The notes under the pieces were generated by a model. That model was given only the letters and a program-made list of their open reading frames with translations. It ran no database searches and was not told where the DNA came from. This document shows, piece by piece, positions 7,013 to 16,074 of a DNA stretch of 36,766 nucleotides. The stretch is from positions 1 to 36,766 of the forward strand of contig JAUSBQ010000448.1 in NCBI GenBank assembly GCA_030651965.1, read 5' to 3'. Position 1 is the stretch's first letter, and each line of letters begins with the position of its first letter. The DNA comes from Pseudolabrys sp. (GTDB lineage: Bacteria > Pseudomonadota > Alphaproteobacteria > Rhizobiales > Xanthobacteraceae). The position numbers and the translations under genes were made by a program.

Positions 7013-8770
7013 TTATTGGCCGCGGCCGTTTTCCGCGAAAGCCTGCGCCACCCGTTGCAGGCCGGGATGCGAGCCGAGGTCCTCGACATCGACGGGCAGC
7101 TTGCGCCGCCAGTTCGGATGCTCGTCGACGGTGCCGGGAATATTGATCTGCTCGACGACATCGAGAATATCGTCGAGGCCGACCGTGACCAGCCGCGACG
7201 GCGTTTGCGCCAGGACGGCGGCGACGGCGGCAATGTCGTCGGGTGCGTATGACGGCGCACGCTCGGTCAGTATCCAGCGCAATGTCTCCCGCGCATGCGC
7301 GCGCGCCTCCTCGGTCTCACCGGGATCGATGCCGATCGTGTGCCTGGTCGCCAAGTCGTCGCCGATAAACCAGCCGCGAAATGTCGGCAGGTCGTGGGTG
7401 TTGAAGGTGGCGAGCGCTTCGGCCGGATAGGTTTCCGGCTGGCGGAAGCGGCCATCGTGCTCGCGCTCGAACAGCATCACGCGATAGGTCCACAGGCCCC
7501 AGCGCGCCATCGTTTCGCGAAAGCCGTCCGGCACGGTGCCGAGGTCCTCGCCGATGACGATGCAGCGCGCGCGGTTGCTCTCTTCGGCAATGACGCGCAG
7601 CACCGCTTCGAACGGATAGCGGACGTAGGCGCCCTCGCGCGCGCTCAAGCCGCGCGGGATCAGATACATGCGGTTGAGGCCGAGCACGTGATCCATGCGC
7701 ACGGCGCCGGCATGGCTCATGGCCGCGCGCATCAACTGGCGCAGCGGCTCGAAGTCGTTGATGGCCAGCGTATGCGGATTGAACGGCGCCAGCCCCCAAT
7801 CCTGCCCTCCGGTGTTGAACTCATCGGGCGGCGCGCCGATCGACAGACCGGCGAGCACGGCATCCTGCCGGCTCCAGGCGTCGGCGCCGTGCGGATCGAT
7901 GCCGACGGCGAGATCGGTGTAGAGGCCGATCGACATGCCGAGTCGATGCGATTCATCCTTGCAGGCCTGCAACTGCCGCGCCGCGACCCATTGCATGAAC
8001 TCCTGAAACTCGCACTCCGCGCGATGATCGGCACGCAAGCCGAGCAGCGTCGCGCTGTCCGGCTGACGCCAGGGCTCGGGCCATTGCGGCCAGGGCAAAG
8101 GCGCGTGCCGCATGCGCAGCACTTCAAAGCAGGCTAAGCGCAACAGGCCGTCGCCCTGCTCGGCGCGGTAGGCCTCGAAATCGGCGCGCCGCGCCGGCGC
8201 CGCCGCGGAATCGAAAGCGGCATAGGCGGCGCGCAGGCCGGCGAGCTTGGCGCCCGCGACCGCGGGATAGTCGATCAGCGCGGCGGCGCGCGCGGCCGCG
8301 ATATCGCCGGCGAGCCCGGCCGCCTCGACGCCGGGAAACTCCGGAATCGCGGCGACATCAATATAAAGGACGTTGAGAAACAGCCGGCTGTTCGGCGCGT
8401 AGGGACTGGCCTGCCCGGCCCGGTCCGGAAACAGCGCATGCAACGGGTTGAGGCCGACGGCGGAGGCCCCGCGCGCCGCCGCCAGCGTCATCAGCCGGTT
8501 GAGATCGCCGAAATCGCCATGTCCCCAGTTGCGACATGACCGAAGGGCATAAAGCTGGACCGCCAGGCCCCACACCCGTCGCCCATCGCCCTGAAAGGCG
8601 CGCACCGGCGCGGCATCGACGCCCGGGGGCGCCGGCGCTGCCTGGGCGCCCGCCAGGGCCGTCATCAGCCGCCTCAAGGTTTCGGGGCTGACGGCATGCC
8701 AATGGCCGAAAACGTCATAATAGCCCGGTTCGATGCCCAATTTGTCGGCGGCGACTTCAATTTCATTCAT
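7013..8770 (-). CDS. malQ: 4-alpha-glucanotransferase (amylomaltase)
   Basis: GH77 enzyme that transfers alpha-1,4-glucan segments between chains, disproportionating malto-oligosaccharides and releasing glucose. The catalytic residues are visible: nucleophile Asp in RMDHVLGL (D360), acid/base Glu in IGEDLGTVP (E408) and the stabilising Asp in NTHDLPTFRGW (D460). SPYAPNSR near residue 120 is also typical. At 585 residues it is shorter than the E. coli enzyme, with a reduced N-terminal region. ATG 8770 is preferred; an in-frame TTG at 8791 would add seven residues. It is the only minus-strand gene in the locus, divergent from glgE (77 bp apart) and tail-to-tail with glgP. It may feed glucan chains of suitable length to GlgP, GlgE or TreY. 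Confidence 0.95.
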   Translation of the reverse strand: MNEIEVAADKLGIEPGYYDVFGHWHAVSPETLRRLMTALAGAQAAPAPPGVDAAPVRAFQGDGRRVWGLAVQLYALRSCRNWGHGDFGDLNRLMTLAAARGASAVGLNPLHALFPDRAGQASPYAPNSRLFLNVLYIDVAAIPEFPGVEAAGLAGDIAAARAAALIDYPAVAGAKLAGLRAAYAAFDSAAAPARRADFEAYRAEQGDGLLRLACFEVLRMRHAPLPWPQWPEPWRQPDSATLLGLRADHRAECEFQEFMQWVAARQLQACKDESHRLGMSIGLYTDLAVGIDPHGADAWSRQDAVLAGLSIGAPPDEFNTGGQDWGLAPFNPHTLAINDFEPLRQLMRAAMSHAGAVRMDHVLGLNRMYLIPRGLSAREGAYVRYPFEAVLRVIAEESNRARCIVIGEDLGTVPDGFRETMARWGLWTYRVMLFEREHDGRFRQPETYPAEALATFNTHDLPTFRGWFIGDDLATRHTIGIDPGETEEARAHARETLRWILTERAPSYAPDDIAAVAAVLAQTPSRLVTVGLDDILDVVEQINIPGTVDEHPNWRRKLPVDVEDLGSHPGLQRVAQAFAENGRGQ

Positions 8771-8816
8771 TTCGGCGTCGATTCCGGCCAATTCGGGAAC
8801 TTAAACATGTCGCACC

Positions 8817-8831
8817 GGTTCTATAAGAACC
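8817..8831. promoter_or_regulatory. Perfect dyad operator candidate between malQ and glgE
   Basis: GGTTCT (8817-8822), ATA, AGAACC (8826-8831) form a perfect 15-bp dyad in the 77-bp space between the divergent malQ and glgE starts. TATAAG (8822-8827), inside the dyad, matches the -10 consensus at five of six positions on the glgE strand, with only a weak -35 (TTAAAC at 8801-8806, 15-bp spacing). A protein bound here would block that promoter and could also affect malQ. The cognate regulator is not identifiable. Confidence 0.5.
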
Positions 8832-8847
8832 CGATTGCAGGAAGAAA

Positions 8848-10866
8848 ATGAAGCGGCACAATGCAATGGAAGGTGCCGCCATGACCGTGAGGCGTATTCC
8901 CCTGGATGGAACTCTCGACATTACCCCCACCGATCCGACCGGCCCCCGCTTTCGCATAGAAGACATTTTTCCTTGCGTGGATGGCGGACGATATGCGGTT
9001 AAACGCATAGCCGGCGAAATGGTCGATGTCTGGGCGGATATTTTTCGCGAGGGCCACGATGTCCTCGCGGCGGCGGTGCTGTGGCGCGCGCAGGATGCGT
9101 CAGATTCAGGCGATTGGCACCGCGAGCCGATGGTTCATGTCAACAACGACCGCTGGCATGGCAGCTTCACGCCGCCGCAGCCAGGCTGGTACCTGTTCGC
9201 CATTGAGGCCTGGACCGATCAATATGCGACCTGGCGCAAGGAGTTTCTGCTCAAGCAGGCTGCCGGCCAGAATGTTTCCCTTGAAGCGCGCGAAGGACAT
9301 GAATTGCTCACGCAGTTGATGCCGTCCGACAGCTATACGCGCGGCATCGCCGAGGCGGCGGCGCATCTGTTCGCCTCGACCGGCCAGCACGCCGCGCTGC
9401 TCGACGAGACCTTGGCCGCGACAATGGCCGCGAGCGCCGCGCGCCCCGACCTCAACCGCAGCGATGCCGTGCCGCTGGTCGCCGACCGCGAGTTGGCGCG
9501 GGCCGGCGCCTGGTACGAAATGGTGCCGCGCAGCCAGAGCAAAATCTCGGGACAGCACGGCACGTTCCAGGATTGCATCGCGCGCGTTCCGGAAGTGGCG
9601 GAGCTCGGCTTCGACGTCTTGTACCTGACGCCGATCCATCCAGTCGGCCGCACCAACCGCAAGGGCAAGAACAACGCGGTGAAGGCCGAGCCAGGCGACG
9701 TCGGCAGCTTTTACGCCGTCGGAAACATGAACGGCGGTCATGACTCGATCGAGCCCAAGCTCGGCACGCTCGACGACTTCCGCGCGCTGGTCGCGGCCTG
9801 TCACGCGCACAAGATGGAAATCGCCCTCGACTTCGCGGTGCAGTGCGCGCCCGACCATCCCTGGCTGACGGAGCACCCGCAATGGTTCCGCCAGCGTCCG
9901 GACGGCACGATCAAATACGCCGAAAACCCGCCGAAAAAATACCAGGACATCGTCAACCCGGACTTCAACTGCGACGACCGCATCGGCCTGTGGAAGGCGC
10001 TGCGCGACGTGCTGCTGTTCTGGGTCGATCAGGGCGTGCGCATTTTCCGCATCGATAATCCGCACACCAAGCCGCTGGCATTCTGGGAATGGGCGATCCG
10101 CGAAATCCAAGCGCGCGACCCCGGCGTCATCTTTCTCGCCGAAGCCTTCACCCGGCCGAAGGTGATGAAGGCGCTCGCCAAGCTCGGCTTCACGCAATCC
10201 TACACCTATTTCACTTGGCGCACTGAGAAGGCCGAAATCCAGGCTTATCTGAGCGAGCTCACCGGCTATCCGGAACGCGAATACTACCGGCCGAATTTCT
10301 TCGTCACCACGCCGGACATCCTGCCGGTGCAGTTGCAAAGCGGCGAGACCTGGATGTTCAAGTCGCGCGCCGCGCTGGCGGCGACCCTGTCGGGCAATTA
10401 CGGCATCTATAACGGCTTCGAGTTGATCGAGCACGAACCGCTGCCGGGCCGCGAGGAATACATCAACTCTGAAAAATACGAGATCAGGACGCGCGACTGG
10501 AACAAGCCCGGCAACATCAAGGACTATCTCAAGCGCATCAACACGATCCGCCGCGCCAATCCCGCGCTGTTGCAGACCGCCGAGCTGCGCTTCCTGCAAA
10601 CCAACCACGACACCGTCATCGGTTTCGTCAAGGAATCGACGACGGGCGACAACGCCATTGCGGCGGCGATCGCGCTCACCAACGGCCAGAAGGATTTCTG
10701 GCTGCACTTCGGCGATATCCAGATCGGCCCCGCCGGCGCCAAACGCCCGGTGCGGCTGATCGAAAATCTCGTGACCGGCGAACGCCATTGGCTCGAATGG
10801 AACGGCATCCGCCTGCGCATCGATCCCGCCGCCGATCCCGCCCTCCTTTTCCGTTGTCAGGTTTGA
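8848..10866 (+). CDS. glgE: Alpha-1,4-glucan:maltose-1-phosphate maltosyltransferase
   Basis: GH13_3 enzyme that extends alpha-1,4-glucan by transferring maltosyl units from maltose-1-phosphate with release of phosphate. At 672 residues it has normal length. An N-terminal beta-sandwich and helical insert (about 1-215) precede the barrel. The nucleophile is Asp 403 in RIFRIDNPHTKP and the acid/base is Glu 432 in IFLAEAFTRP. These are spaced 29 residues apart, as I recall for the Streptomyces enzyme. The GlgE-specific phosphate-site segments KYAENPPKKYQDI and RTRDWNKPGN are present. AGGA five bases before ATG 8848 supports the start; ATG 8881 also has GGAAGG upstream and is possible. Only 7 bp separate it from treS-mak, which makes its donor substrate. 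Confidence 0.97.
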   Translation: MKRHNAMEGAAMTVRRIPLDGTLDITPTDPTGPRFRIEDIFPCVDGGRYAVKRIAGEMVDVWADIFREGHDVLAAAVLWRAQDASDSGDWHREPMVHVNNDRWHGSFTPPQPGWYLFAIEAWTDQYATWRKEFLLKQAAGQNVSLEAREGHELLTQLMPSDSYTRGIAEAAAHLFASTGQHAALLDETLAATMAASAARPDLNRSDAVPLVADRELARAGAWYEMVPRSQSKISGQHGTFQDCIARVPEVAELGFDVLYLTPIHPVGRTNRKGKNNAVKAEPGDVGSFYAVGNMNGGHDSIEPKLGTLDDFRALVAACHAHKMEIALDFAVQCAPDHPWLTEHPQWFRQRPDGTIKYAENPPKKYQDIVNPDFNCDDRIGLWKALRDVLLFWVDQGVRIFRIDNPHTKPLAFWEWAIREIQARDPGVIFLAEAFTRPKVMKALAKLGFTQSYTYFTWRTEKAEIQAYLSELTGYPEREYYRPNFFVTTPDILPVQLQSGETWMFKSRAALAATLSGNYGIYNGFELIEHEPLPGREEYINSEKYEIRTRDWNKPGNIKDYLKRINTIRRANPALLQTAELRFLQTNHDTVIGFVKESTTGDNAIAAAIALTNGQKDFWLHFGDIQIGPAGAKRPVRLIENLVTGERHWLEWNGIRLRIDPAADPALLFRCQV

Positions 10867-10873
10867 AGCACTT

Positions 10874-13800
10874 ATGAACGTAAAGCCTACCATCGATCAC
10901 GGCACGCCAACCGCCACGCCGGCAGACGACGAACTGTGGTTCAAGGACGCCATCATCTATCAGCTTCACGTCAAGGCGTTTTCCGACAGCAATGGCGACG
11001 GCATCGGCGACTTCGCCGGCCTAACCGAACGGCTGGACTATCTACGCGATCTCGGCATTACGGCGATCTGGCTGCTGCCGTTCTATCCGAGTCCGGGCCG
11101 CGACGACGGCTACGACATTGCCGATTACGGCGACATCAATCCGCAATTCGGCACGATGAAAGACTTCAAGCGCTTCATGGTGGAAGCCAAGAAGCGCCGC
11201 CTGCGTGTCATCACCGAGCTTGTCGTCAACCACACGTCCGATCAGCACGACTGGTTCAAGCGCGCGCGGCGCAGCCCTGCGGGCTCCAGCGCGCGGGACT
11301 GGTATGTCTGGAGCGACACCGACCAAAAATTCCTCGAAACGCGGATCATCTTCACCGACACCGAAAAATCCAACTGGGCCTGGGATGCCGACGCGAAAGC
11401 CTATTACTGGCACCGCTTCTTCTCGCACCAGCCGGATCTCAACTTCGATAATCCGCGCGTGGTCAGCGCGGTGACGCAAGTGATGAAGCGCTGGCTCGAC
11501 ACCGGCGTCGATGGCTTCCGGCTCGATGCCGTGCCGTATCTGATCGAACGCGAAGGCACCAGCAACGAGAATTTGCCGGAAACGCACGAGATCATCAAGA
11601 AATTGCGCGCCGAGATCGAGAGCTATGCGCCCGGCAAGGTGCTGCTCGCCGAAGCCAATATGTGGCCGGAGGACGTGCAGCAATACTTCGGCGATGGCGA
11701 TGAATGCCACATGGCCTATCACTTCCCGCTGATGCCGCGCATTTACATGGCGATCGCGCAGGAAGATCGCTTTCCGATCGCCGACATCATGCGGCAGACG
11801 CCGGAAATCCCGGCCAACTGCCAGTGGGCGATGTTCCTGCGTAATCATGACGAACTGACGCTCGAAATGGTCACCGACGCGGAACGTGATTATCTGTGGT
11901 CGACCTACGCGGCCGATCCGCGTGCGCGCATCAATGTCGGCATCAGACGCCGGCTGGCGCCTTTGATGGACAATGACCGGCGCAAAATCGAGTTGATGAA
12001 CTCGATCCTGATGTCGATGCCGGGTACGCCGATCATCTATTACGGCGACGAAATCGGCATGGGCGACAACATCTACCTCGGCGATCGCAACGGCGTTCGT
12101 ACCCCGATGCAATGGACGCCCGACCGCAATGGTGGTTTCTCCCGCGCCGACCCGGCGCAGCTTTACCTGCCCTGCATCATGGATCCGGTTTACGGCTATT
12201 CCAGCCTCAATGTCGAAGCGCAGAGCCGTTCGGCATCGTCGCTGCTGAGCTGGATGAAGCGCCTCATCAGCGTGCGCAAGTCCAGCAGGGTGTTCGGCCG
12301 CGGTACACTCACTTTCGTGCGGCCGGCGAACCGCGCCGTGCTGGCCTATGTGCGCCAGATGGACGACGACGCCATTCTCTGCGTCTGCAATTTGTCCCGC
12401 ACCGCGCAGGCGGTCGAACTCGACCTGGCAACGTGGAAAGGCCGCATCCCGCAGGAAATGCTGGGGCGCGTCAATTTCCCGCGCATCGGCGACCTGCCTT
12501 ATATGGTGACCCTGCCGCCCTTCGGCTTCTTCTGGTTTCAGTTGCACAAGGAAGCCGAGGACGTCGCGCAACAGTCGCTCCCGCGCGAGGTCTCGACCCT
12601 CGTGCTCGGCCCCGACTGGGCCAAGATGGTTTCCGGCTGGACGTTGCGCACGTTCGAACTCGACGTTCTGCCCGGCTATATCGGCATCCGGCGCTGGTTT
12701 GCCGACAAGACCTCGCGCAGCCTGACCGCCAAGGTTTCGGCAGCAATCCCGTTCGAGAACGGGCCCGACCGCTTTGTCGCTGTCATCGCCGATGTCGGCG
12801 GCAATCACGGCACCAGCCGCTATTTCCTGCCGTTGACGATCCGCTGGACCCGCTACACGTCCATCGACCGCGCACCCGCTTGCGTGCTCGCCGCCGTGCG
12901 CCGCGGCCCCCGTGAAGGAACGCTGCTCGATGCCGTCGCCGAGCCGGAATTCGTCAACGCCCTGCTGACCAAAATTCACGCCAATGAAACCGTGGGCGCT
13001 GACGGCAAGTACCTCCACTTCCGTCCGACCGCGACGTTCACGTCACAGGCATTGCCCGACGTGAAGACAGTCAAGGCCATTGACGGCGAGCAGTCCAACA
13101 GCAGCGTCATCGTCGACGGTCAGTACGTCATCAAGATATTGCGCCGCATCGCGCCCGGCGTTCATTCCGAGATCGAGGTTGGCCGCTTCCTGACCGACGA
13201 AACCTCATACAAGAATGCGCCAGCCCTCCTCGGCGCAATCGAGCTGGAGGAAGGCGATGATTGCAGCGCGCTGGCCGTGGTGCATGCCTTTGTCGAAAAC
13301 CAGGGCGATGCATGGAGTCTGGTGCTGGGTTCCTTGGAACGCCTGATAGACACGCAGCAACTCAATCTCGCCGAACCGATCGAAGAGACACCTGATACTT
13401 TGGTTCTATTGCAGCGCCTGCGCCAGATCGGCCGCCGCACCGCCGAGTTGCATCAAGCTCTTGGCAGCCGCAATGATATCGAAGCCTTTGCGCCGGAGCC
13501 GATTGGCGCCGGCGACATCGCACAGTGGGCCGATACGCTCAATGCTCGCGCGAAAGAGCGTTTCGATATGCTCGCCGACCGCCTGAGCACTCTGCCGGAG
13601 CCGGCGCGCGAGTTGGCCAAGCAATTGCTCAACAATAGCGCGGCGATCACTGCGTATATCGACTCATGGCGTGACATCGTGATCGACGGCATCAAGATTC
13701 GCCACCATGGCGACTTCCATCTCGGACAGATCCTTATTTCCAAGGACGACGCCTATCTGCTCGACTTCGAAGGTGAGCCGCGCCGTTCGCTTGAGGAGCG

Positions 13801-14167
13801 CCGTCACAAGGCACCGCCAGCACGAGACGTCGCCGGCATGGTCCGCTCGATCGACTACGCCATCAGCGCGGCGATCGATCACTCGACCGATCTCAGTCCG
13901 GAAGACCTCAGCGTACTGCGGCCATTGATGCAGGCTTGGGGCGACAGGCTCACCGCCGCGTTCTGGGACAGCTACCGCGAAACCCCAGCCGACGTCGCTC
14001 TGTGGCCGGCCAAAGAGGAACAGGCGCAGCAGTTGCTCGATATCTTCCTGCTCGAGAAAGCGCTCTATGAAATCGAGTACGAACTCACCAACCGTCCGGC
14101 CTGGCTGCATATTCCGCTGGACGCGACGCTGCGCATTCTCCAACAGCGCGGAGTGATCGTCTCATGA
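10874..14167 (+). CDS. treS: Trehalose synthase-maltokinase fusion (TreS-Mak/Pep2)
   Basis: A 1097-residue bifunctional protein. The N-terminal GH13_16 domain (about 20-560) interconverts trehalose and maltose; catalytic residues are Asp 218 ([10 protein letters not shown]), Glu 260 ([11 protein letters not shown]) and Asp 326 (NHDELTLEM). The C-terminal part (about 590-1090) is a maltokinase that phosphorylates maltose with ATP to maltose-1-phosphate. It carries the kinase-like HHGDFHLGQ (Asp 947) and LLDFEGEP (Asp 964) motifs. The fusion channels trehalose to the GlgE substrate. It follows glgE by 7 bp and its stop overlaps the glgB start as ATGA (14164-14167). Separate treS and mak genes occur in mycobacteria, and fusions like this are known from several other bacteria. 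The ATG has only a weak ribosome binding site. Confidence 0.96.
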   Translation: MNVKPTIDHGTPTATPADDELWFKDAIIYQLHVKAFSDSNGDGIGDFAGLTERLDYLRDLGITAIWLLPFYPSPGRDDGYDIADYGDINPQFGTMKDFKRFMVEAKKRRLRVITELVVNHTSDQHDWFKRARRSPAGSSARDWYVWSDTDQKFLETRIIFTDTEKSNWAWDADAKAYYWHRFFSHQPDLNFDNPRVVSAVTQVMKRWLDTGVDGFRLDAVPYLIEREGTSNENLPETHEIIKKLRAEIESYAPGKVLLAEANMWPEDVQQYFGDGDECHMAYHFPLMPRIYMAIAQEDRFPIADIMRQTPEIPANCQWAMFLRNHDELTLEMVTDAERDYLWSTYAADPRARINVGIRRRLAPLMDNDRRKIELMNSILMSMPGTPIIYYGDEIGMGDNIYLGDRNGVRTPMQWTPDRNGGFSRADPAQLYLPCIMDPVYGYSSLNVEAQSRSASSLLSWMKRLISVRKSSRVFGRGTLTFVRPANRAVLAYVRQMDDDAILCVCNLSRTAQAVELDLATWKGRIPQEMLGRVNFPRIGDLPYMVTLPPFGFFWFQLHKEAEDVAQQSLPREVSTLVLGPDWAKMVSGWTLRTFELDVLPGYIGIRRWFADKTSRSLTAKVSAAIPFENGPDRFVAVIADVGGNHGTSRYFLPLTIRWTRYTSIDRAPACVLAAVRRGPREGTLLDAVAEPEFVNALLTKIHANETVGADGKYLHFRPTATFTSQALPDVKTVKAIDGEQSNSSVIVDGQYVIKILRRIAPGVHSEIEVGRFLTDETSYKNAPALLGAIELEEGDDCSALAVVHAFVENQGDAWSLVLGSLERLIDTQQLNLAEPIEETPDTLVLLQRLRQIGRRTAELHQALGSRNDIEAFAPEPIGAGDIAQWADTLNARAKERFDMLADRLSTLPEPARELAKQLLNNSAAITAYIDSWRDIVIDGIKIRHHGDFHLGQILISKDDAYLLDFEGEPRRSLEERRHKAPPARDVAGMVRSIDYAISAAIDHSTDLSPEDLSVLRPLMQAWGDRLTAAFWDSYRETPADVALWPAKEEQAQQLLDIFLLEKALYEIEYELTNRPAWLHIPLDATLRILQQRGVIVS

Positions 14168-16074
14168 GCAAACTATCGGCCGAAGCCACGATGGCGGATG
14201 AACGCCCGGTCCTTTCGGACTTCGATCTCTACCTGCTGGGCGAAGGCAACCAACTGCGGCTTTACGACAAGCTCGGCGCGCATCCGATGACGCTCGATGG
14301 CGTGAGCGGCGTGGCCTTCGCGGTCTGGGCGCCAAATGCGCAACGCGTCAGCGTTGTCGGCGACTTCAACGCCTGGGACGGCGGGCGGAACGCCATGCGC
14401 GTGCGCGGCAACGGCTACTGGGAGATTTTCGTGCCCGGCGCGCAGGCAGGCGACAAGTACAAGTACCAGATCGTCTCCCAGTCTGGACATTTGCTGCCGC
14501 TGAAGTCCGATCCAGTCGCCTTTGCAGGCGAAATGCGCCCTTTGACTGCCTCTATCGTGGTCGATGCCACGACGCTACCGCAGCCATCGCGGGTGCGCGA
14601 GAATATCAATGCGCATGATCAACCGATGTCGATCTATGAAGTTCATCTCGGGTCTTGGCGTCGCAATGCCATCGAAGGGGGCCGCTGGCTGACCTATCGT
14701 GAGCTTGCCGCGGAACTGCCGGCCTATGCCGCCGATATGGGCTACACCCATGTCGAACTGCTGCCGGTGTCGGAACATCCGTTTGACGGCTCATGGGGCT
14801 ATCAGCCGACCGGAATGTTTGCGCCGACCAGCCGCTTCGGCACGCCGGAAGATTTCGTGTTCCTCGTCGATGCCCTGCACAAAGCCGGACTCGGCGTGCT
14901 GCTCGACTGGGTGCCGGGACATTTTCCCGACGATCCGCATGGGCTGGCGAATTTCGACGGCACCGGCCTGTACGAACACGCCAACCCGATGCAAGGCCGC
15001 CATCTCGACTGGGGCACGCTGATTTATAATTACGGGCGTCCGGAGGTGACCAACTTTCTGGTATCGAATGCGCTGTTCTGGCTGGAGCGCTACGGCGTCG
15101 ATGGCCTGCGCGTCGATGCCGTCGCGTCGATGCTCTATCTCGACTACAGCCGGCCATCCAATGCCTGGATTCCGAACAAGCATGGCGGCCGCGAGAACAT
15201 CGAAGCCGTCGATTTCCTGCGCCGCACCAACACAGAACTATTCAAGCAGTTTCCACACGCCACCACCGCAGCCGAGGAATCGACCTCCTGGCCGCAGGTG
15301 TCGCGGCCGGTCGACTGGGGCGGTCTCGGCTTCGGCTACAAGTGGAACATGGGGTGGATGAACGACACTTTGGACTACATGTCCAAGGACCCGATCCATC
15401 GCCGGCACCATCACGGCAAGATCCTGTTCGGCCTGCACTATGCGTTTTCGGAAAACTTCATCCTGCCGCTGTCGCATGACGAAGTGGTACACGGCAAACG
15501 CTCGATCCTCGGCCGCATGCCGGGGGATGCGTGGCAGAAGTTCGCCAACCTGCGCGCCTATTATTCATTCATGTTCGGACATCCGGGCAAGAAGCTGATG
15601 TTCATGGGCGCCGAATTCGCCCAGGACAATGAATGGAATCACGATACCAGCCTGCCTTGGCATTTGCTGGAAAAGCCCGAACACGCCGGCATCCAACGCC
15701 TGGTGCGCGACCTCAACAAACTCTACCGCGACACACCCGCGCTGCATGCGCTTGACTGCGACCCGTCGGGATTCGAGTGGCTGGTGACGGACGACGCCGA
15801 CAACAGCGTTTTCGCCTGGCTGCGCAAGGGCCGCGATGCGTCGGAGCGCTGCGTCGTCGTGGTGAATTTCACGCCGCAGGTCATTAACGGGTACCGGCTG
15901 CGCGTGCCTTACGCCGGCAAGTGGCGCGAGGCGCTCAATTCGGATTCCGCGATCTACGGCGGCAGCAATGTCGGGAACGCCGGGACGGTCTCGACCGTTG
16001 CCACGTCTGACAGTCAGGAGCTTCATATTGTTCTCCCACCGCTTGCTGCCCTCTTTTTCATTCCTGAGCTCTAA
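14164..16074 (+). CDS. glgB: 1,4-alpha-glucan branching enzyme
   Basis: GH13_9 enzyme that introduces alpha-1,6 branches into linear glucan. One N-terminal CBM48 module is visible ([20 protein letters not shown], about 45-130). The extra N1 domain of the E. coli protein is absent, explaining the 636-residue length against about 728. Catalytic residues are Asp 318 ([12 protein letters not shown]), Glu 371 (TAAEEST) and Asp 439 ([11 protein letters not shown]). The Ala/Ser/Thr-rich C-terminus includes a loose stretch before [12 protein letters not shown]. The start overlaps the treS-mak stop by 4 bp. Its 3' end overlaps glgX by 47 bp under the start chosen there. It most likely branches the GlgE product. 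Confidence 0.97.
   Translation: MSKLSAEATMADERPVLSDFDLYLLGEGNQLRLYDKLGAHPMTLDGVSGVAFAVWAPNAQRVSVVGDFNAWDGGRNAMRVRGNGYWEIFVPGAQAGDKYKYQIVSQSGHLLPLKSDPVAFAGEMRPLTASIVVDATTLPQPSRVRENINAHDQPMSIYEVHLGSWRRNAIEGGRWLTYRELAAELPAYAADMGYTHVELLPVSEHPFDGSWGYQPTGMFAPTSRFGTPEDFVFLVDALHKAGLGVLLDWVPGHFPDDPHGLANFDGTGLYEHANPMQGRHLDWGTLIYNYGRPEVTNFLVSNALFWLERYGVDGLRVDAVASMLYLDYSRPSNAWIPNKHGGRENIEAVDFLRRTNTELFKQFPHATTAAEESTSWPQVSRPVDWGGLGFGYKWNMGWMNDTLDYMSKDPIHRRHHHGKILFGLHYAFSENFILPLSHDEVVHGKRSILGRMPGDAWQKFANLRAYYSFMFGHPGKKLMFMGAEFAQDNEWNHDTSLPWHLLEKPEHAGIQRLVRDLNKLYRDTPALHALDCDPSGFEWLVTDDADNSVFAWLRKGRDASERCVVVVNFTPQVINGYRLRVPYAGKWREALNSDSAIYGGSNVGNAGTVSTVATSDSQELHIVLPPLAALFFIPEL
16016..16020 (+). promoter_or_regulatory. 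Ribosome binding site deciding the glgX start, inside glgB
   Basis: AGGAG at 16016-16020 lies seven bases before TTG 16028, within the coding end of glgB. No ATG occurs in the glgX frame between 15968 and the conserved glycogen-debranching N-terminus ([11 protein letters not shown]). The well-spaced site makes TTG 16028 the best start and implies translation coupled to glgB. Confidence 0.6.

Noticed and set aside
9106-13018. Minus-strand open frames of 595 and 658 residues opposite glgE and treS-mak
   Set aside because: Both are antisense shadows of well-conserved enzymes, with low-complexity Arg/Asp/Gly/Val-rich translations and no domain signature.
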